From Bernardetia sp. MNP-M8 (lineage in GTDB: Bacteria > Bacteroidota > Bacteroidia > Cytophagales > Bernardetiaceae), in NCBI RefSeq assembly GCF_037126285.1, contig NZ_CP147012.1, positions 3,618,676-3,682,675 on the forward strand: a stretch of DNA of 64,000 bases, read 5' to 3'. Positions within the stretch are counted from its first letter, which is position 1, and every line of letters begins with the position of its first letter. The position numbers and the translations under genes were made by a program. The notes under the pieces are model-generated. The model worked only from the letters and a program-made list of their open reading frames with translations, was not told the DNA's origin and searched no databases. This document shows positions 25,873-35,500 of this stretch, in pieces.

Positions 25873-27054
25873 ATGGAAATAAATACAGTTAGTAAAAAAA
25901 TATTTACAGGCGACAAAATCATTTGGGGAGTTGTTTTCCTTTTGGTTATTATCAGTGTTTTGGTAGTTTATAGTGCTACTGGAGCAATTGCCTTTAAAAG
26001 AATGGATGGAAATACAGAGTATTACCTCTTTAAACATGGCGTTCTTTTATTTATGGCTCTAATTATTATGTGGGTGTGTCATCGGATAGATTACCGTTAT
26101 TATTCTCGGCTTTCTCGTCTAGCTTTGCTTATTTCTGTGCCTCTTTTGATTCTGACGTGGCTTTTCGGAACTACAATCAATGAAGCAAGTCGTGTAATTA
26201 CAATACCTTTCATCAATCAATCTTTTCAAACTTCAGATTTTGCTACCCTTGCCTTGATTGCCAATGTAGCCAGTATGCTCTCTAAACGCCAACAGAGTAT
26301 TAGAGAATTTCAGCGTTCGACGTTGCCAATTATTTTTTGGTCTGGACTTATCTGTGGTTTGATTGCTCTGTCAAACTTTTCTTCGGCTGTTTTGCTTTTT
26401 GCTACTTGTCTTTTGATTATGTTTATCGGACGTGTGCCTGTTCGTTATTTGGTAATGACTATCATAATTGGTGCAGTCGTCGGAATGGTTGCCTTGAAGT
26501 TAGGGCAACGCTCTGGAACAGCAGTTTCTCGTATGAAGGCATTTTTTGATACTGAACAAGTTACTTTTCAAGAAGAACAATCGTATATAGCTGTTGCAAC
26601 TGGAGGTTTTGTAGGAAAAGGCGTCGGAAATAGTCAGCAAAGGAATTTTCTTCCACACCCTTATTCTGATTTTATTTATGCCATCATTATTGAAGAATAC
26701 GGACTTCTTGGTGGAGTAATCGTTTTAGGTTTGTATCTCATTTTACTCTATCGGGGAATGGTAGCCATGGCAAAATCTGAGCGAGCCTTTGGAGGACTTT
26801 TATCGGCAGGGTTGAGTTTTAGTTTGGTAGTTCAGGCACTTGTACACATGGGAGTAGTAGTCGGACTTGTACCTGTTACAGGACTTCCTTTGCCCCTTTT
26901 GAGTATGGGTGGAACATCTTTATTTTTTACAGGAATTTCTTTAGGAATTATATTAAGTGTAAGTAGAGGAGAATTAGAACAAGCTGAAAAAGAAGTTATT
27001 TCTCCTGCCACTACTGGAAATAATTACCGTAGAATTGTTCATACTATTGAATAA
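25873..27054 (+). CDS. ftsW: SEDS-family peptidoglycan glycosyltransferase FtsW
   Basis: A 393-residue polytopic protein of the FtsW/RodA/SpoVE (SEDS) family, which polymerises lipid II into glycan strands with a class B PBP partner. About ten membrane helices can be placed. INEASRVITIPFINQSFQTSDFA is the family's long periplasmic/core segment, followed by HPYSDFIYAIIIEEYGLLGG with the conserved acid and VPVTGLPLPLLSMGGTS. The INEASR form with FQTSD favours Bacteroidota FtsW rather than RodA. It is outside a dcw cluster, followed closely by a Dph6-like gene. Confidence 0.85.
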   Translation: MEINTVSKKIFTGDKIIWGVVFLLVIISVLVVYSATGAIAFKRMDGNTEYYLFKHGVLLFMALIIMWVCHRIDYRYYSRLSRLALLISVPLLILTWLFGTTINEASRVITIPFINQSFQTSDFATLALIANVASMLSKRQQSIREFQRSTLPIIFWSGLICGLIALSNFSSAVLLFATCLLIMFIGRVPVRYLVMTIIIGAVVGMVALKLGQRSGTAVSRMKAFFDTEQVTFQEEQSYIAVATGGFVGKGVGNSQQRNFLPHPYSDFIYAIIIEEYGLLGGVIVLGLYLILLYRGMVAMAKSERAFGGLLSAGLSFSLVVQALVHMGVVVGLVPVTGLPLPLLSMGGTSLFFTGISLGIILSVSRGELEQAEKEVISPATTGNNYRRIVHTIE

Positions 27055-27077
27055 AGTATAATTTTTATAACCAAACC

Positions 27078-27812
27078 ATGTCAGAAAAGAAAAATAGTCT
27101 TCCTAAAGCTGCTTTTTTTTGGAGTGGTGGAAAAGATTCTGCCTATTGTCTTCAAAAGGTTCTACAAGAAAAAAAATATGAAGTAGTTTATCTTATCACT
27201 ACACTTAGTTTGCAATATAAAAGAATTACGATGCACGGTGTAAAAGAAGAATTACTAGAAAAACAAGCCGAAAAAATCGGAATTCCTTTATTAAAATTCT
27301 TTCTATCAGAGGGAACAAATAACGAATATGAGGAAAAAATGAACGAAGTTCTGAATCAATTGAAAAAAGAAGGAATAGAAACAGTTGTGTTTGGAGATAT
27401 TTTTTTAGAAGATTTGAGAGAATATAGACAAAACCAACTTAAAGAAACTGGAATAAAAGCAGTTTTTCCTCTTTGGAAAATGGATACCACTTTTTTAGTA
27501 AATGATTTTATCAACCAAGGTTTTGAGTCAGTTACGTGCTGTGTTAGTGATGCTTTTTTAGATGAATCTTTTGTAGGAGAAAAAATTAATACAGCATTTT
27601 TACAAAAACTTCCCAAACAAGTAGATGCCTGTGGCGAAAATGGAGAGTTTCATTCATTTTGTACTTCTGCACCTTATTTTTCTGAAAAAATAGAAATTAA
27701 AGTAGGCGAAAAATTATACAAACCTCTTTCTATAAAAACAAATTCAAATTGCGATTTGCCAAGTGAGAATCAAGTAAAGGGATTTTGGTTTGCTGAATTA
27801 GAATTAGTTTAG
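27078..27812 (+). CDS. Dph6-like ATP-pyrophosphatase
   Basis: A 244-residue alpha-hydrolase-type enzyme with PP-loop SGGKDSAYCL (16-25) and the family pattern ITMHGVKEELLEKQAEKIG, VVFGDIFLEDLREYRQ and VDACGENGEFHSF. This is the diphthine-ammonia ligase/MJ0570 family. Eukaryotic members amidate diphthine on EF-2. Bacteria lack diphthamide, so the bacterial enzyme presumably amidates or activates another acid. It starts 23 bases after ftsW, so co-transcription is likely. The start is supported by the close match of the PP-loop position. Confidence 0.85.
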   Translation: MSEKKNSLPKAAFFWSGGKDSAYCLQKVLQEKKYEVVYLITTLSLQYKRITMHGVKEELLEKQAEKIGIPLLKFFLSEGTNNEYEEKMNEVLNQLKKEGIETVVFGDIFLEDLREYRQNQLKETGIKAVFPLWKMDTTFLVNDFINQGFESVTCCVSDAFLDESFVGEKINTAFLQKLPKQVDACGENGEFHSFCTSAPYFSEKIEIKVGEKLYKPLSIKTNSNCDLPSENQVKGFWFAELELV

Positions 27813-27975
27813 CAATCTATTAAAAACAGGGTTAAAACCATGTTCAATTCAAAAACACTGTTTTTATTCTTTCAAAAATTTATTGTAAATTATCAATTGG
27901 ACAGGTTGAGGTAATATTCCTAATCAAAAAATGACCAGAAAAGTGATTGATATTTTACATTAAAACAAAAAATCA

Positions 27976-28467
27976 ATGCCAATTATAAAAATAACTACCT
28001 TCATTGAAAGCAGTATTGAAATTGTCTTTGATTTATCAAGAAGTATAGATTTACATAAAATTTCTACAGAAAAGACAAAAGAAGAAGCCATTGCAGGCAT
28101 CACAACTGGACTAATTAGTTTAGACGAATGGGTAACTTGGCAAGCCAGACACTTTGGTATTTATCAAAAACTGACTTCAAAAATCACAGCTTTTGAAAGA
28201 CCTAATTCTTTTACAGATGAAATGGTAAAGGGAACTTTCAAATCTTTCAAACACCAACATATTTTTAAAGAAACAGAAAATAGAGTTGAAATGATAGATA
28301 TTTTTGAATACAAATCACCTTTCGGAATCTTTGGAAAATTAGCTGATACTATTTTTTTGGAAAGCTATATGACAAATTTGTTGAAAGAAAGAAATCAAAT
28401 TATCAAAGAATTTGCAGAATCTGATAAATGGAAAATGGTTTTAGAGGAAAATTCATATAAACCATAA
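27976..28467 (+). CDS. SRPBCC-family protein
   Basis: A 163-residue START/Bet v1-like (SRPBCC) protein: the N-terminal strand IIKITTFIESSIEIVFDLSR, the central strands ITAFERPNSFTDEMVKGTFKSFKHQHIF, and the long C-terminal helix (YMTNLLKERNQIIKEFA). Homologues are often annotated as polyketide cyclase/cell division inhibitor, but without experimental basis. It probably binds a hydrophobic ligand in the cytoplasm. It ends at a bidirectional terminator facing purA. Confidence 0.75.
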   Translation: MPIIKITTFIESSIEIVFDLSRSIDLHKISTEKTKEEAIAGITTGLISLDEWVTWQARHFGIYQKLTSKITAFERPNSFTDEMVKGTFKSFKHQHIFKETENRVEMIDIFEYKSPFGIFGKLADTIFLESYMTNLLKERNQIIKEFAESDKWKMVLEENSYKP

Positions 28468-28495
28468 AACCCACAATTTTAATCGTGGGTTTTTA
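28466..28495. terminator. Terminator overlapping the SRPBCC stop codon
   Basis: AAAACCCAC (28466-28474) and GTGGGTTTT (28485-28493) with a 10-base loop. The TAA stop of the SRPBCC gene is part of the left flank. Confidence 0.85.
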
Positions 28496-28500
28496 TCAGT

Positions 28501-28549
28501 CAAAAAACTTTGTCAGTAGTTTGCCTAAGCAAACTCTGACAATAGTTAA
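28501..28549 (+). repeat. TTTGTCAG/CTGACAA hairpin repeat, copy 2
   Basis: AAAAAACTTTGTCAGTAG, TTTGCCTAAGCAAACT, CTGACAATAGTT. The outer arms match copy 1 (11005). The loop differs and forms its own small stem, TTTGC...GCAAA. It lies between convergent genes. Confidence 0.75.
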
Positions 28550-28588
28550 TACTGTATCTGACGAAGTTTAAAAAACTATTTAAAAATT

Positions 28589-29890
28589 CTAAACTACCTG
28601 CAATTCATTTCTCATAAGAGTTGCTGTACGTTCAGGTCCAAAAGAAACAAGTGTAATTGGTGCGCCTACATTTTCTTCTATAAACTGAATATACGTTTGT
28701 AGGTTTTTAGGAAGCTGCTCAAAAGAAGTGATTCCTTCTGCAATATCTTCCCAACCTTCAAATGTTTTGTAAATTGGTTCTATGTTTTGTGTTACAATAT
28801 CATGGGGAAGTCGGTCTGTAATTGTTCCATCTTCCAATTTGTAATGTGTACATACTTTTATTTCATCAAAAGGCGTAAGAACGTCTGTTTTCATCATAAA
28901 AAGTTGTGTAACTCCATTTATCATAACAGCATAATTCAAGGCAGGCAAATCTAACCAACCACAACGACGTGGTCTTCCTGTTGTTGCACCAAATTCACTT
29001 CCAAATTTTCGAAGAGCCTCTCCTGTTTCGTCTTCCAGCTCAGTTGGAAAAGGACCACTTCCTACTCGTGTACAATAGGCTTTAAAGATACCAAAAACTT
29101 CTTTTACTTTACTTGGTGCAACTCCCAAACCTGTACATGCTCCAGCCGAAACGGTATTTGAACTTGTAACGAAAGGATAAGAACCAAAATCAATGTCTAA
29201 AAGTGTTCCTTGTGCGCCTTCTGCCAATACTTTTTTGTTTGCCTTGATAGCATCATCGATAAAGTATTCGCTTTCAATCATCTTGAATTCTTTTAAAAAT
29301 TCGATAGCAGCAAAAAACTCTTGTTCTATTTGAGCAAAATCAGCAGGCAAAACACTTTCGTTTGAGTCATTATTCAAATCTCCTAATCTTTCCAAATGTT
29401 TTGTTTTAGTAGTTTCATAACGCTCTTCAAAATTAGGATATAAAGTATCTCCCAAACGAAGTCCAGAACGACCAATTTTATCTTGATATGTAGGACTGAT
29501 TCCTTTTAGTGTAGAACCAATTTTATTATTTCCTTTTGCTTTTTCTTGAGCAGCATCCAAAATTCGATGTGTAGGCAAAATAAGTTGTGCCTTTTTAGAG
29601 AAAAACAATGATTTTTTTACATCAACACCCAGTTTTTGGAGTGCTTCAATTTCTCTTTTTAAGATTACGGCATCCAAAACAACACCATTTCCTACTACAT
29701 TTTGAATAGTAGGACGAAAGATGCCTGATGGAATTTGATGTAAAACGTGTTTTAGTCCATCAAAAAAAAGTGTATGTCCAGCATTTGGCCCTCCTTGAAA
29801 GCGAGCTACAACATCATATTTAGGAGCTAAAAAATCGACAATTTTTCCTTTGCCTTCGTCGCCCCATTGTAAGCCGAGTAGAATATCCAT
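28589..29890 (-). CDS. purA: Adenylosuccinate synthetase
   Basis: A 433-residue GTP-dependent enzyme that joins IMP and aspartate in AMP synthesis. The P-loop-like LLGLQWGDEGKGK (4-16) contains the catalytic Asp, and FQGGPNAGHT (32-41) contains the catalytic His. EGAQGTLLDIDFGSYPFVTSS is the IMP-binding segment and TTGRPRRCGWLD the aspartate/GTP segment. Length agrees with the family. The gene is transcribed after the STAS gene with a terminator between them. ATG at 29890 is the only start that keeps the conserved N terminus. Confidence 0.97.
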   Translation of the reverse strand: MDILLGLQWGDEGKGKIVDFLAPKYDVVARFQGGPNAGHTLFFDGLKHVLHQIPSGIFRPTIQNVVGNGVVLDAVILKREIEALQKLGVDVKKSLFFSKKAQLILPTHRILDAAQEKAKGNNKIGSTLKGISPTYQDKIGRSGLRLGDTLYPNFEERYETTKTKHLERLGDLNNDSNESVLPADFAQIEQEFFAAIEFLKEFKMIESEYFIDDAIKANKKVLAEGAQGTLLDIDFGSYPFVTSSNTVSAGACTGLGVAPSKVKEVFGIFKAYCTRVGSGPFPTELEDETGEALRKFGSEFGATTGRPRRCGWLDLPALNYAVMINGVTQLFMMKTDVLTPFDEIKVCTHYKLEDGTITDRLPHDIVTQNIEPIYKTFEGWEDIAEGITSFEQLPKNLQTYIQFIEENVGAPITLVSFGPERTATLMRNELQVV

Positions 29891-29960
29891 TTTGTTTATT
29901 TATAATTGAATGTTACTCACCAAAAAATGAGCAACAGAACAGTTAGCTTTTTTATACATT

Positions 29961-29995
29961 AAAAAACTCTTTTACAGAAAAGTAAAAGAGTTCGT
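29961..29995 (-). terminator. Terminator of the STAS gene
   Basis: AACTCTTTTAC (29965-29975), loop AGAAAA, GTAAAAGAGTT (29982-29992), with a T-run on the minus strand. It separates the STAS gene from purA. Confidence 0.85.
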
Positions 29996-30004
29996 TTTTA
30001 TTGA

Positions 30005-30343
30005 TTAGTCAAATAATTTTACAGCTTCTTCTTCTGTTTTTGCAACAGAAAAAATGTTGTTAAGTTTTGTAATAACGAGCAGTTTTTTTGCTTGGTCAGA
30101 TGGCTTTAAAAGCACTAAGTCGCCACCTGCATTTCTAAAACGAGTAAGCAAACGAATAAGGAAACTCAGTCCTGTACTGTTCATATAACCCACCTTCGAA
30201 ATATCAATGACACAAGAAGTAACTTTTTCTTCAATTTGGTCTTTGACAACTTCTAATACTTCGTTTTCCTTGTTTGCTCCTAACAAATCGCCTTCTAATT
30301 CTAAAAAAAGAACATTGTCTTTGAGCTTATGTGTAAAATTCAT
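30005..30343 (-). CDS. STAS-domain anti-sigma factor antagonist
   Basis: A 112-residue single STAS domain (SpoIIAA/RsbV type). The conserved VIDISKVGYMNSTGLSFLIRL holds S56, the probable phosphorylation site. Partners would be an RsbW-type anti-sigma kinase and a PP2C phosphatase, neither of which is in the window. It lies 54 bases downstream of the Fur-like gene on the same strand, so co-transcription is possible. Confidence 0.88.
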   Translation of the reverse strand: MNFTHKLKDNVLFLELEGDLLGANKENEVLEVVKDQIEEKVTSCVIDISKVGYMNSTGLSFLIRLLTRFRNAGGDLVLLKPSDQAKKLLVITKLNNIFSVAKTEEEAVKLFD

Positions 30344-30397
30344 TTTTTGATAAATTAATGAAAAATGTATGATTAAGATATATTTAATTCTTTTTCT

Positions 30398-30925
30398 CTA
30401 GTTGATTTTTTGCGTTTGACTATTCTCAGTTTCTTTAAGAGATTCTTTTTCTTTTTGATCTTTTTCGTGTTGTGTTTTGGCTTGACAATCAGCACAGACA
30501 CCATAAAGGTTTAAAGAATGGTGCATCACTTTAAAATTCAAAAGTTCGCCCACCATAGTTTGAATATTATGAATACGAGGGTCACAAAATTCAATTACTT
30601 TATGACAATCTGTACAAATTAAATGGTCATGCTGACGGTAGCCATAACATTTTTCATATTGTGCCATGTTTTTGCCAAACTGATGTTTACTAACCAAATC
30701 ACAATCTACCAGCAAATCTAATGTATTATAGACTGTCGCACGACTAACTCTATAATTTTTATTTTTCATACTAATATAAAGCGATTCTACATCAAAATGA
30801 CCTCCTCGTGTATAAATTTCTTCCAAAATAGCAAAACGCTCAGGTGTTTTGCGTAATGATTTATTTTCTAAATAAGCTGTAAATATCTTCTTAACTTCGT
30901 TATAAATTTCTTCGTTGAGTGGCAT
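30398..30925 (-). CDS. fur: Fur-family transcriptional regulator
   Basis: A 175-residue metal-dependent repressor. The winged helix (about 20-90) contains [19 protein letters not shown] and [18 protein letters not shown]. The dimerisation/metal domain has the regulatory HxH-type segment [15 protein letters not shown] and two CxxC pairs (CTDC, CADC) for structural zinc. It could be Fur proper or a Zur/PerR relative, and key residues do not decide this. The Lys/Glu-rich C-terminal tail ([16 protein letters not shown]) is an unusual extension. It is divergent from gldA across 356 bases. Confidence 0.9.
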   Translation of the reverse strand: MPLNEEIYNEVKKIFTAYLENKSLRKTPERFAILEEIYTRGGHFDVESLYISMKNKNYRVSRATVYNTLDLLVDCDLVSKHQFGKNMAQYEKCYGYRQHDHLICTDCHKVIEFCDPRIHNIQTMVGELLNFKVMHHSLNLYGVCADCQAKTQHEKDQKEKESLKETENSQTQKIN

Positions 30926-31216
30926 AAATTTAAAATTGTCTATAATAAATAAAAAATCTTGTTGAGGGCTTAATAAAGTCTAATTAATATTCTTTGTAAA
31001 TATAAGGTAGCACTGCTATTTTAAATAGATTTGCTCTTCTTATCTGTTATTGATTCTAGTTTCCCCTAATTTTTATACAAATATAAAAAAATAAAGGCAG
31101 AAATAAGACCTACACTATTCAATTTCTTATCTAATCCTAAATATGTTTTGGATTAGGATTTTTAGTAATTTGAATCAAATACCTCATAATTTATAAATTA
31201 ATGATAAAAAGATACG

Positions 31217-31224
31217 TAAATTTG
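31217..31224 (+). promoter_or_regulatory. -7 element upstream of gldA
   Basis: TAAATTTG matches TAnnTTTG, 57 bases before the gldA ATG. No TTG at -33. A similar CAAATATA (31078-31085, TATATTTG on the minus strand) could serve fur. Nothing else was seen in 30926-31281. Confidence 0.35.
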
Positions 31225-31281
31225 AGTTTGTAGAATTATTCATTTTTCTACTTATAAAATCTGACTTTTAACTTTGTATAT

Positions 31282-32217
31282 ATGTTATCCATAAAAAACC
31301 TCACAAAAATTTACGGTTCACAAGCTGCCGTTGATAACCTTTCTTTTGAAGCCAAAAAAGGAGAAATTTTGGGTTTTCTAGGACCAAATGGAGCAGGAAA
31401 ATCAACAACTATGAAAATTGCAACCTGTTATATGGCTGCAAGTAGTGGAAATATAGAAGTTTGTGGAATTGATGTAGCTCAAAATCCAAAAGCTGTTAGA
31501 AAGAAAATAGGTTATTTGCCTGAGCATAATCCGTTATACTTGGATATGTACGTGAAGGAATATTTGGCTTTTATGGGCAAATTTTATGACTCTGAAATAT
31601 TAAAAGGAGGAAATGTTCTTAAAAATAGAATTGAAGAAGTAATCCAATTAGTAAAACTAGAACGAGAATCTCACAAACAGCTTCGTCAGCTTTCGAAAGG
31701 CTATCGTCAGCGTGTTGGGTTAGCGCAAGCATTACTTCACAACCCAGAAGTTTTGATTTTGGATGAACCCACGACAGGGTTAGACCCAAATCAGATTGTA
31801 GAAATTCGTCAAGTAATAAAGAGTATTAGCGCAGAAAAAACGATTATTTTCTCAACACATATTATGCAAGAAGTACAAGCTCTTTGTGATAGGGTTGTGA
31901 TTATTAATAAAGGCAAAAAAGTCTTGGATACTTCGATTGCTAAACTGAATGATAAGCTAAAAACAGAACTTAATCAAAACGAATATGTCGTAAATTTAGA
32001 AACTGAAAGACAAATTCCAGAAGAAGATTGGAAACAAATTGGAGGGGTTGTGAAAGTAGAAATAAATCAAATTGAGCCTACAAAAGTCAAATTATTTACT
32101 CAACATGATTTGAGAAAAGAAATATTTTTATATTCTGCTAGTCAGAATTGGATTCTTTTAGAAATGCAGCAGCAAACACAGTCTTTAGAAAATGTTTTTC
32201 ATCAGCTTACTAAATAA
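31282..32217 (+). CDS. gldA: ABC transporter ATP-binding subunit, GldA-like
   Basis: A 311-residue ATPase. Walker A is GPNGAGKS (34-41), the Q-loop region GYLPEHNPLYLDM, the signature LSKGYRQRVGLAQAL (about 136-150), Walker B VLILDEPTTGLDPNQ and the H-loop FSTHIMQE. The C-terminal extension (about 225-311) is typical of the long GldA/NatA branch. In Flavobacterium, GldA works with GldF and GldG in gliding motility and T9SS-linked processes. Those partners are not in the window, so the assignment rests on sequence type. Confidence 0.75.
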   Translation: MLSIKNLTKIYGSQAAVDNLSFEAKKGEILGFLGPNGAGKSTTMKIATCYMAASSGNIEVCGIDVAQNPKAVRKKIGYLPEHNPLYLDMYVKEYLAFMGKFYDSEILKGGNVLKNRIEEVIQLVKLERESHKQLRQLSKGYRQRVGLAQALLHNPEVLILDEPTTGLDPNQIVEIRQVIKSISAEKTIIFSTHIMQEVQALCDRVVIINKGKKVLDTSIAKLNDKLKTELNQNEYVVNLETERQIPEEDWKQIGGVVKVEINQIEPTKVKLFTQHDLRKEIFLYSASQNWILLEMQQQTQSLENVFHQLTK

Positions 32218-32251
32218 AATTTATAGAATGATTTTGTCAAGAGAAAATAAA

Positions 32252-32503
32252 ATGAAAACTCTAATAACTTCAATAATAAGCCAAGCTGCAAATTTAGAAT
32301 TACCCAATCAGAATATAATTGATGCAAAAGAACTTGTAGAGTATAATGAAAGTGGAATAGCTTTAGAAGTGATTATAACTCAAATCTACGAATATGAAAT
32401 AAAAATCAATAAATCACTTTATGAAGATATTGAAAAATTAGCAAAGAAATTTAAAATGGAAGAAGAGCATTATTTATTTTTAGTAGAATTGATTACAGAT
32501 TAA
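32252..32503 (+). CDS. MafI-like immunity protein
   Basis: From the ATG at 32252 (M-K-T) the product is 83 residues. The 32192 start is rejected because it overlaps the end of gldA in another frame. The sequence (DAKELVEYNESGIALEVI, QIYEYEIKINKSLYEDIE, LAKKFKMEEEHYLFL) resembles small helical MafI-type immunity proteins, which neutralise MafB/polymorphic toxin nucleases. No toxin gene is adjacent. It could be an orphan immunity gene, or have another role under a shared fold. Confidence 0.5.
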   Translation: MKTLITSIISQAANLELPNQNIIDAKELVEYNESGIALEVIITQIYEYEIKINKSLYEDIEKLAKKFKMEEEHYLFLVELITD

Positions 32504-32522
32504 ATTGTATTACATACTCTCT

Positions 32523-32548
32523 GCCGTTGTTGGTGTCGCACCAACGAC
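32523..32548 (+). repeat. GTTGTTGG hairpin repeat, copy C (upstream of the helicase)
   Basis: GCC, then GTTGTTGGTG, loop TCG, CACCAACGAC: a 10-bp stem with one G-U pair. The helicase ATG begins 9 bases later. It fills most of the 54-base gap after the MafI-like gene. Confidence 0.8.
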
Positions 32549-32557
32549 ATAAAACCT

Positions 32558-35500
32558 ATGCAAAAACACAAACTTTTAGAAATCTATCAACGCAGACTGA
32601 CCAATCTTTCGGGAAAAAACCGTTCGCTTTGGCTTCCTAAAATCTACAAAAATTCATTTTTAGATATAAATGAATTAGATTTTTTGTTGAATAAACCTGC
32701 CTTTTCAGTTGTTGAAAGTTTGCTAGCAAATAAAAAAACTATTCCTCTTTGTCAGCTTTCAGATGCTAGAGATTCAAAAAACAATCAAATTAGCCGACAA
32801 TTAAAGGGAATTGAACGAAAGACAACGTCTATTTTTGAGGAAAGTGGTGCATTCGATTTATATGTTGGTTTTCCGTTTATTGAAGGAAAATTGCACGATG
32901 ATACAGTTGTGCGTTGTCCACTTTTATTTTTTCCTGTCACCTTGGAAATCAAAAACAGAAAATGGCAAATTACACAGCGAACTGATGCAGGAGTTAGTTT
33001 TAATAAGGCTCTTTTATTGGCGTATTCTCATTTTAATGAAAGTGAAATTTCAGAATCTATTTTAGAAGAAAATTTCGAAGAGTTTCCGAATAACGCATTA
33101 GAATTTCTAACCCAATTATATAATTATTTAGAAAAAAGTGAGCTAGAAATTAATTTTAATCAAGAAACGTTTGCTCAAAAACTCCTGCCTTTTTTCTCTC
33201 AAACCAAACAAGATGCTACAAATCTTTTCGAAACTGGTAAATTGAAACTCGTTTCTCAAGCTGTTTTGGGACTTTTTCCTCAAGCTGGTTCGTATTTGTA
33301 TCAAGATTATGAAAAATTGATAAATGATGAAAAAACGCCACAATTGGAAGATTTTTTTCATGGCGATTTTACTAAGTTTAATGATGTATTTGATGGTTCT
33401 GGGAGTTTCAGAGAAACTGAATATCAAGATGAGATTTTAAAAAATAATACAAATCAAAAAGAAATTACAGAAGAAGAAATTTTTGCTCCCTTTGCACTTG
33501 ATGCCTCACAAGAACAGGTTTTGAAGGCTGTCAAAAATAATAATTCGTTTGTGGTTCAAGGTCCTCCTGGGACTGGAAAATCTCAACTTATTTGTAATTT
33601 GGTAAGTGATTTTGTAGCACAAGGAAAAAAAGTATTGGTTGTTTGTCAGAAAAGAGCAGCCTTAGATGTGGTTCAAAATCGGTTGAATGAAATTGAAATT
33701 TCGCCTTTTATAGCCCTTGTACACGATTTTAAACAAGATAGAAAAATTATTTATGAGCAAATTCAAAATCATATTCAGAATTTAGAATTATATGAAAAGC
33801 AAAATAAAAGTCTGAATGCCATTCATTTAGAACGCAATTTTCTGAAAATTAGTAGAGAAATTGATAGTCTTACCAACGAATTTGAAGAATATAGAACAGT
33901 TTTTTTTGATGAAAAAAACTGTGGAAAATCAATCAAAGAATTATATCTAAATGCTGATTTAAAGAAAGAATATACAGAATTATCACAGGTTTCTAGTTTT
34001 GTTTTTGATGATGAATTTGATTCTAGTTTTGATAATGAGCCGTCGTTGAGAGTTCGCCGTCAACGAGGTATTTCTGTATCAAAATTTAAGAAAAATCTAA
34101 AAAACTACATTCGTCTTCAAAATAATTACGAGAATCCAAGCTACATTTTATCAGAGAGACAAAGTTTTGCAGGTTTTGATGAAGAAAATAAAAAAGAAAT
34201 TTTAGCTCTTTTTACAGAAATTCCAAATTTCAAAAAAAGTATTGAATCAAAATTTTCGACGCTCTTAGGCAAACCGATTTCTTACGACCAAGCCAAAAAA
34301 TGGACTGAAAAAGTTCCTCAATGGAAACAAGCTGTTAAGGAGTTACAAGACAAAAATTTATGGCAAATTTTTAAAGAAAGTCGTTATTATGAGTTTGAAC
34401 AACCTGAATGGCTCAATGAATATATAGAAATTTCTCAAAAAGAAAATATTGCTGCTTCGTATGCAAATGCAGAAAAAAAATGGCTTTCTCAAAAAGAAAA
34501 AGATTTATTGAGTTATTTTTCTGATGGTGGAATGGAAAAGTTTTTGGAACAAAGAACTCTAAAGGAAGCTAATTTTTTAGTGCAAGAATACAAAAAACAA
34601 AAGCAGTCTTTTTTGAGAAAAGTTTGGAAACGAATGGCTGCACCAAAAGCCGAAAAATTCACAAAAGAACTATTAGAAAAGTATAGACGAAAAGATGAGA
34701 TAAAAAATATTGATTGGCTACTCAAAAAAATATCAAAACGCAATAGTTTCGAACTCAAAATGATTGCGATGCAGGCTGTTGAATGGGTTTCTGAACCTCC
34801 TTCATCTATCGGACTCAAAAAAAATGAGCTTAAAAATTGGTTTATTTCGCACCGAAAAGCCTTAGCTTTGAAGTTACTTTTAGTGGAACTCATAGAATAC
34901 AGTCGTATTTTCTTAGAAAAAGATATTACACATCAAGATTTGAATTTGTTTTTAGAAGAATTTGTAAATCTGCTAACTGAAACAGACACAGAAGAAAAAA
35001 GATGGAATCAGTATTTGACAGAAAGTCAGATTAATTTATTATTAAATATAAATAATTCTGAAATTCAAAGTGAAAAGTTATTTGAAATAAAAACAGTTAT
35101 AGATTCAGATTTTAATAAGTTAGTAGAGTTAGATACTTTAAAAGCTAATTTTTCAAAAGCAGAATTAAAGACGATTGAAGAATTAAAGAAATATTTTTCT
35201 GAAAATGAGCTGTTAAATGAAACAGAAATTTTGAACTTATTTGATAATTCTGTTCAAATCAGTTGGATAAACGAACTTGAAAATCATTTTCCTATCTTGA
35301 AAACAGTTGGTTCTCAAAATTGGAAGGAAAATGAAGAGCGTTTGAAAACTTTAGTTGCTCAAAAACAACAAATTAGTGCTGATATTTTGCGTTTAAAAAT
35401 CAAAGAAAAAACTTATAAAGACATAGAATTTAATCGTTTGGGAAACCGAACAACATATAGAGATTTAGAGCATCAAGTCAAGAAAAAACGGAGTATTTGG

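Noticed and set aside
32192-32251. Upstream start for the MafI-like protein
   Set aside because: It overlaps gldA by 26 bases in another frame and adds a sequence with no similarity to the family.
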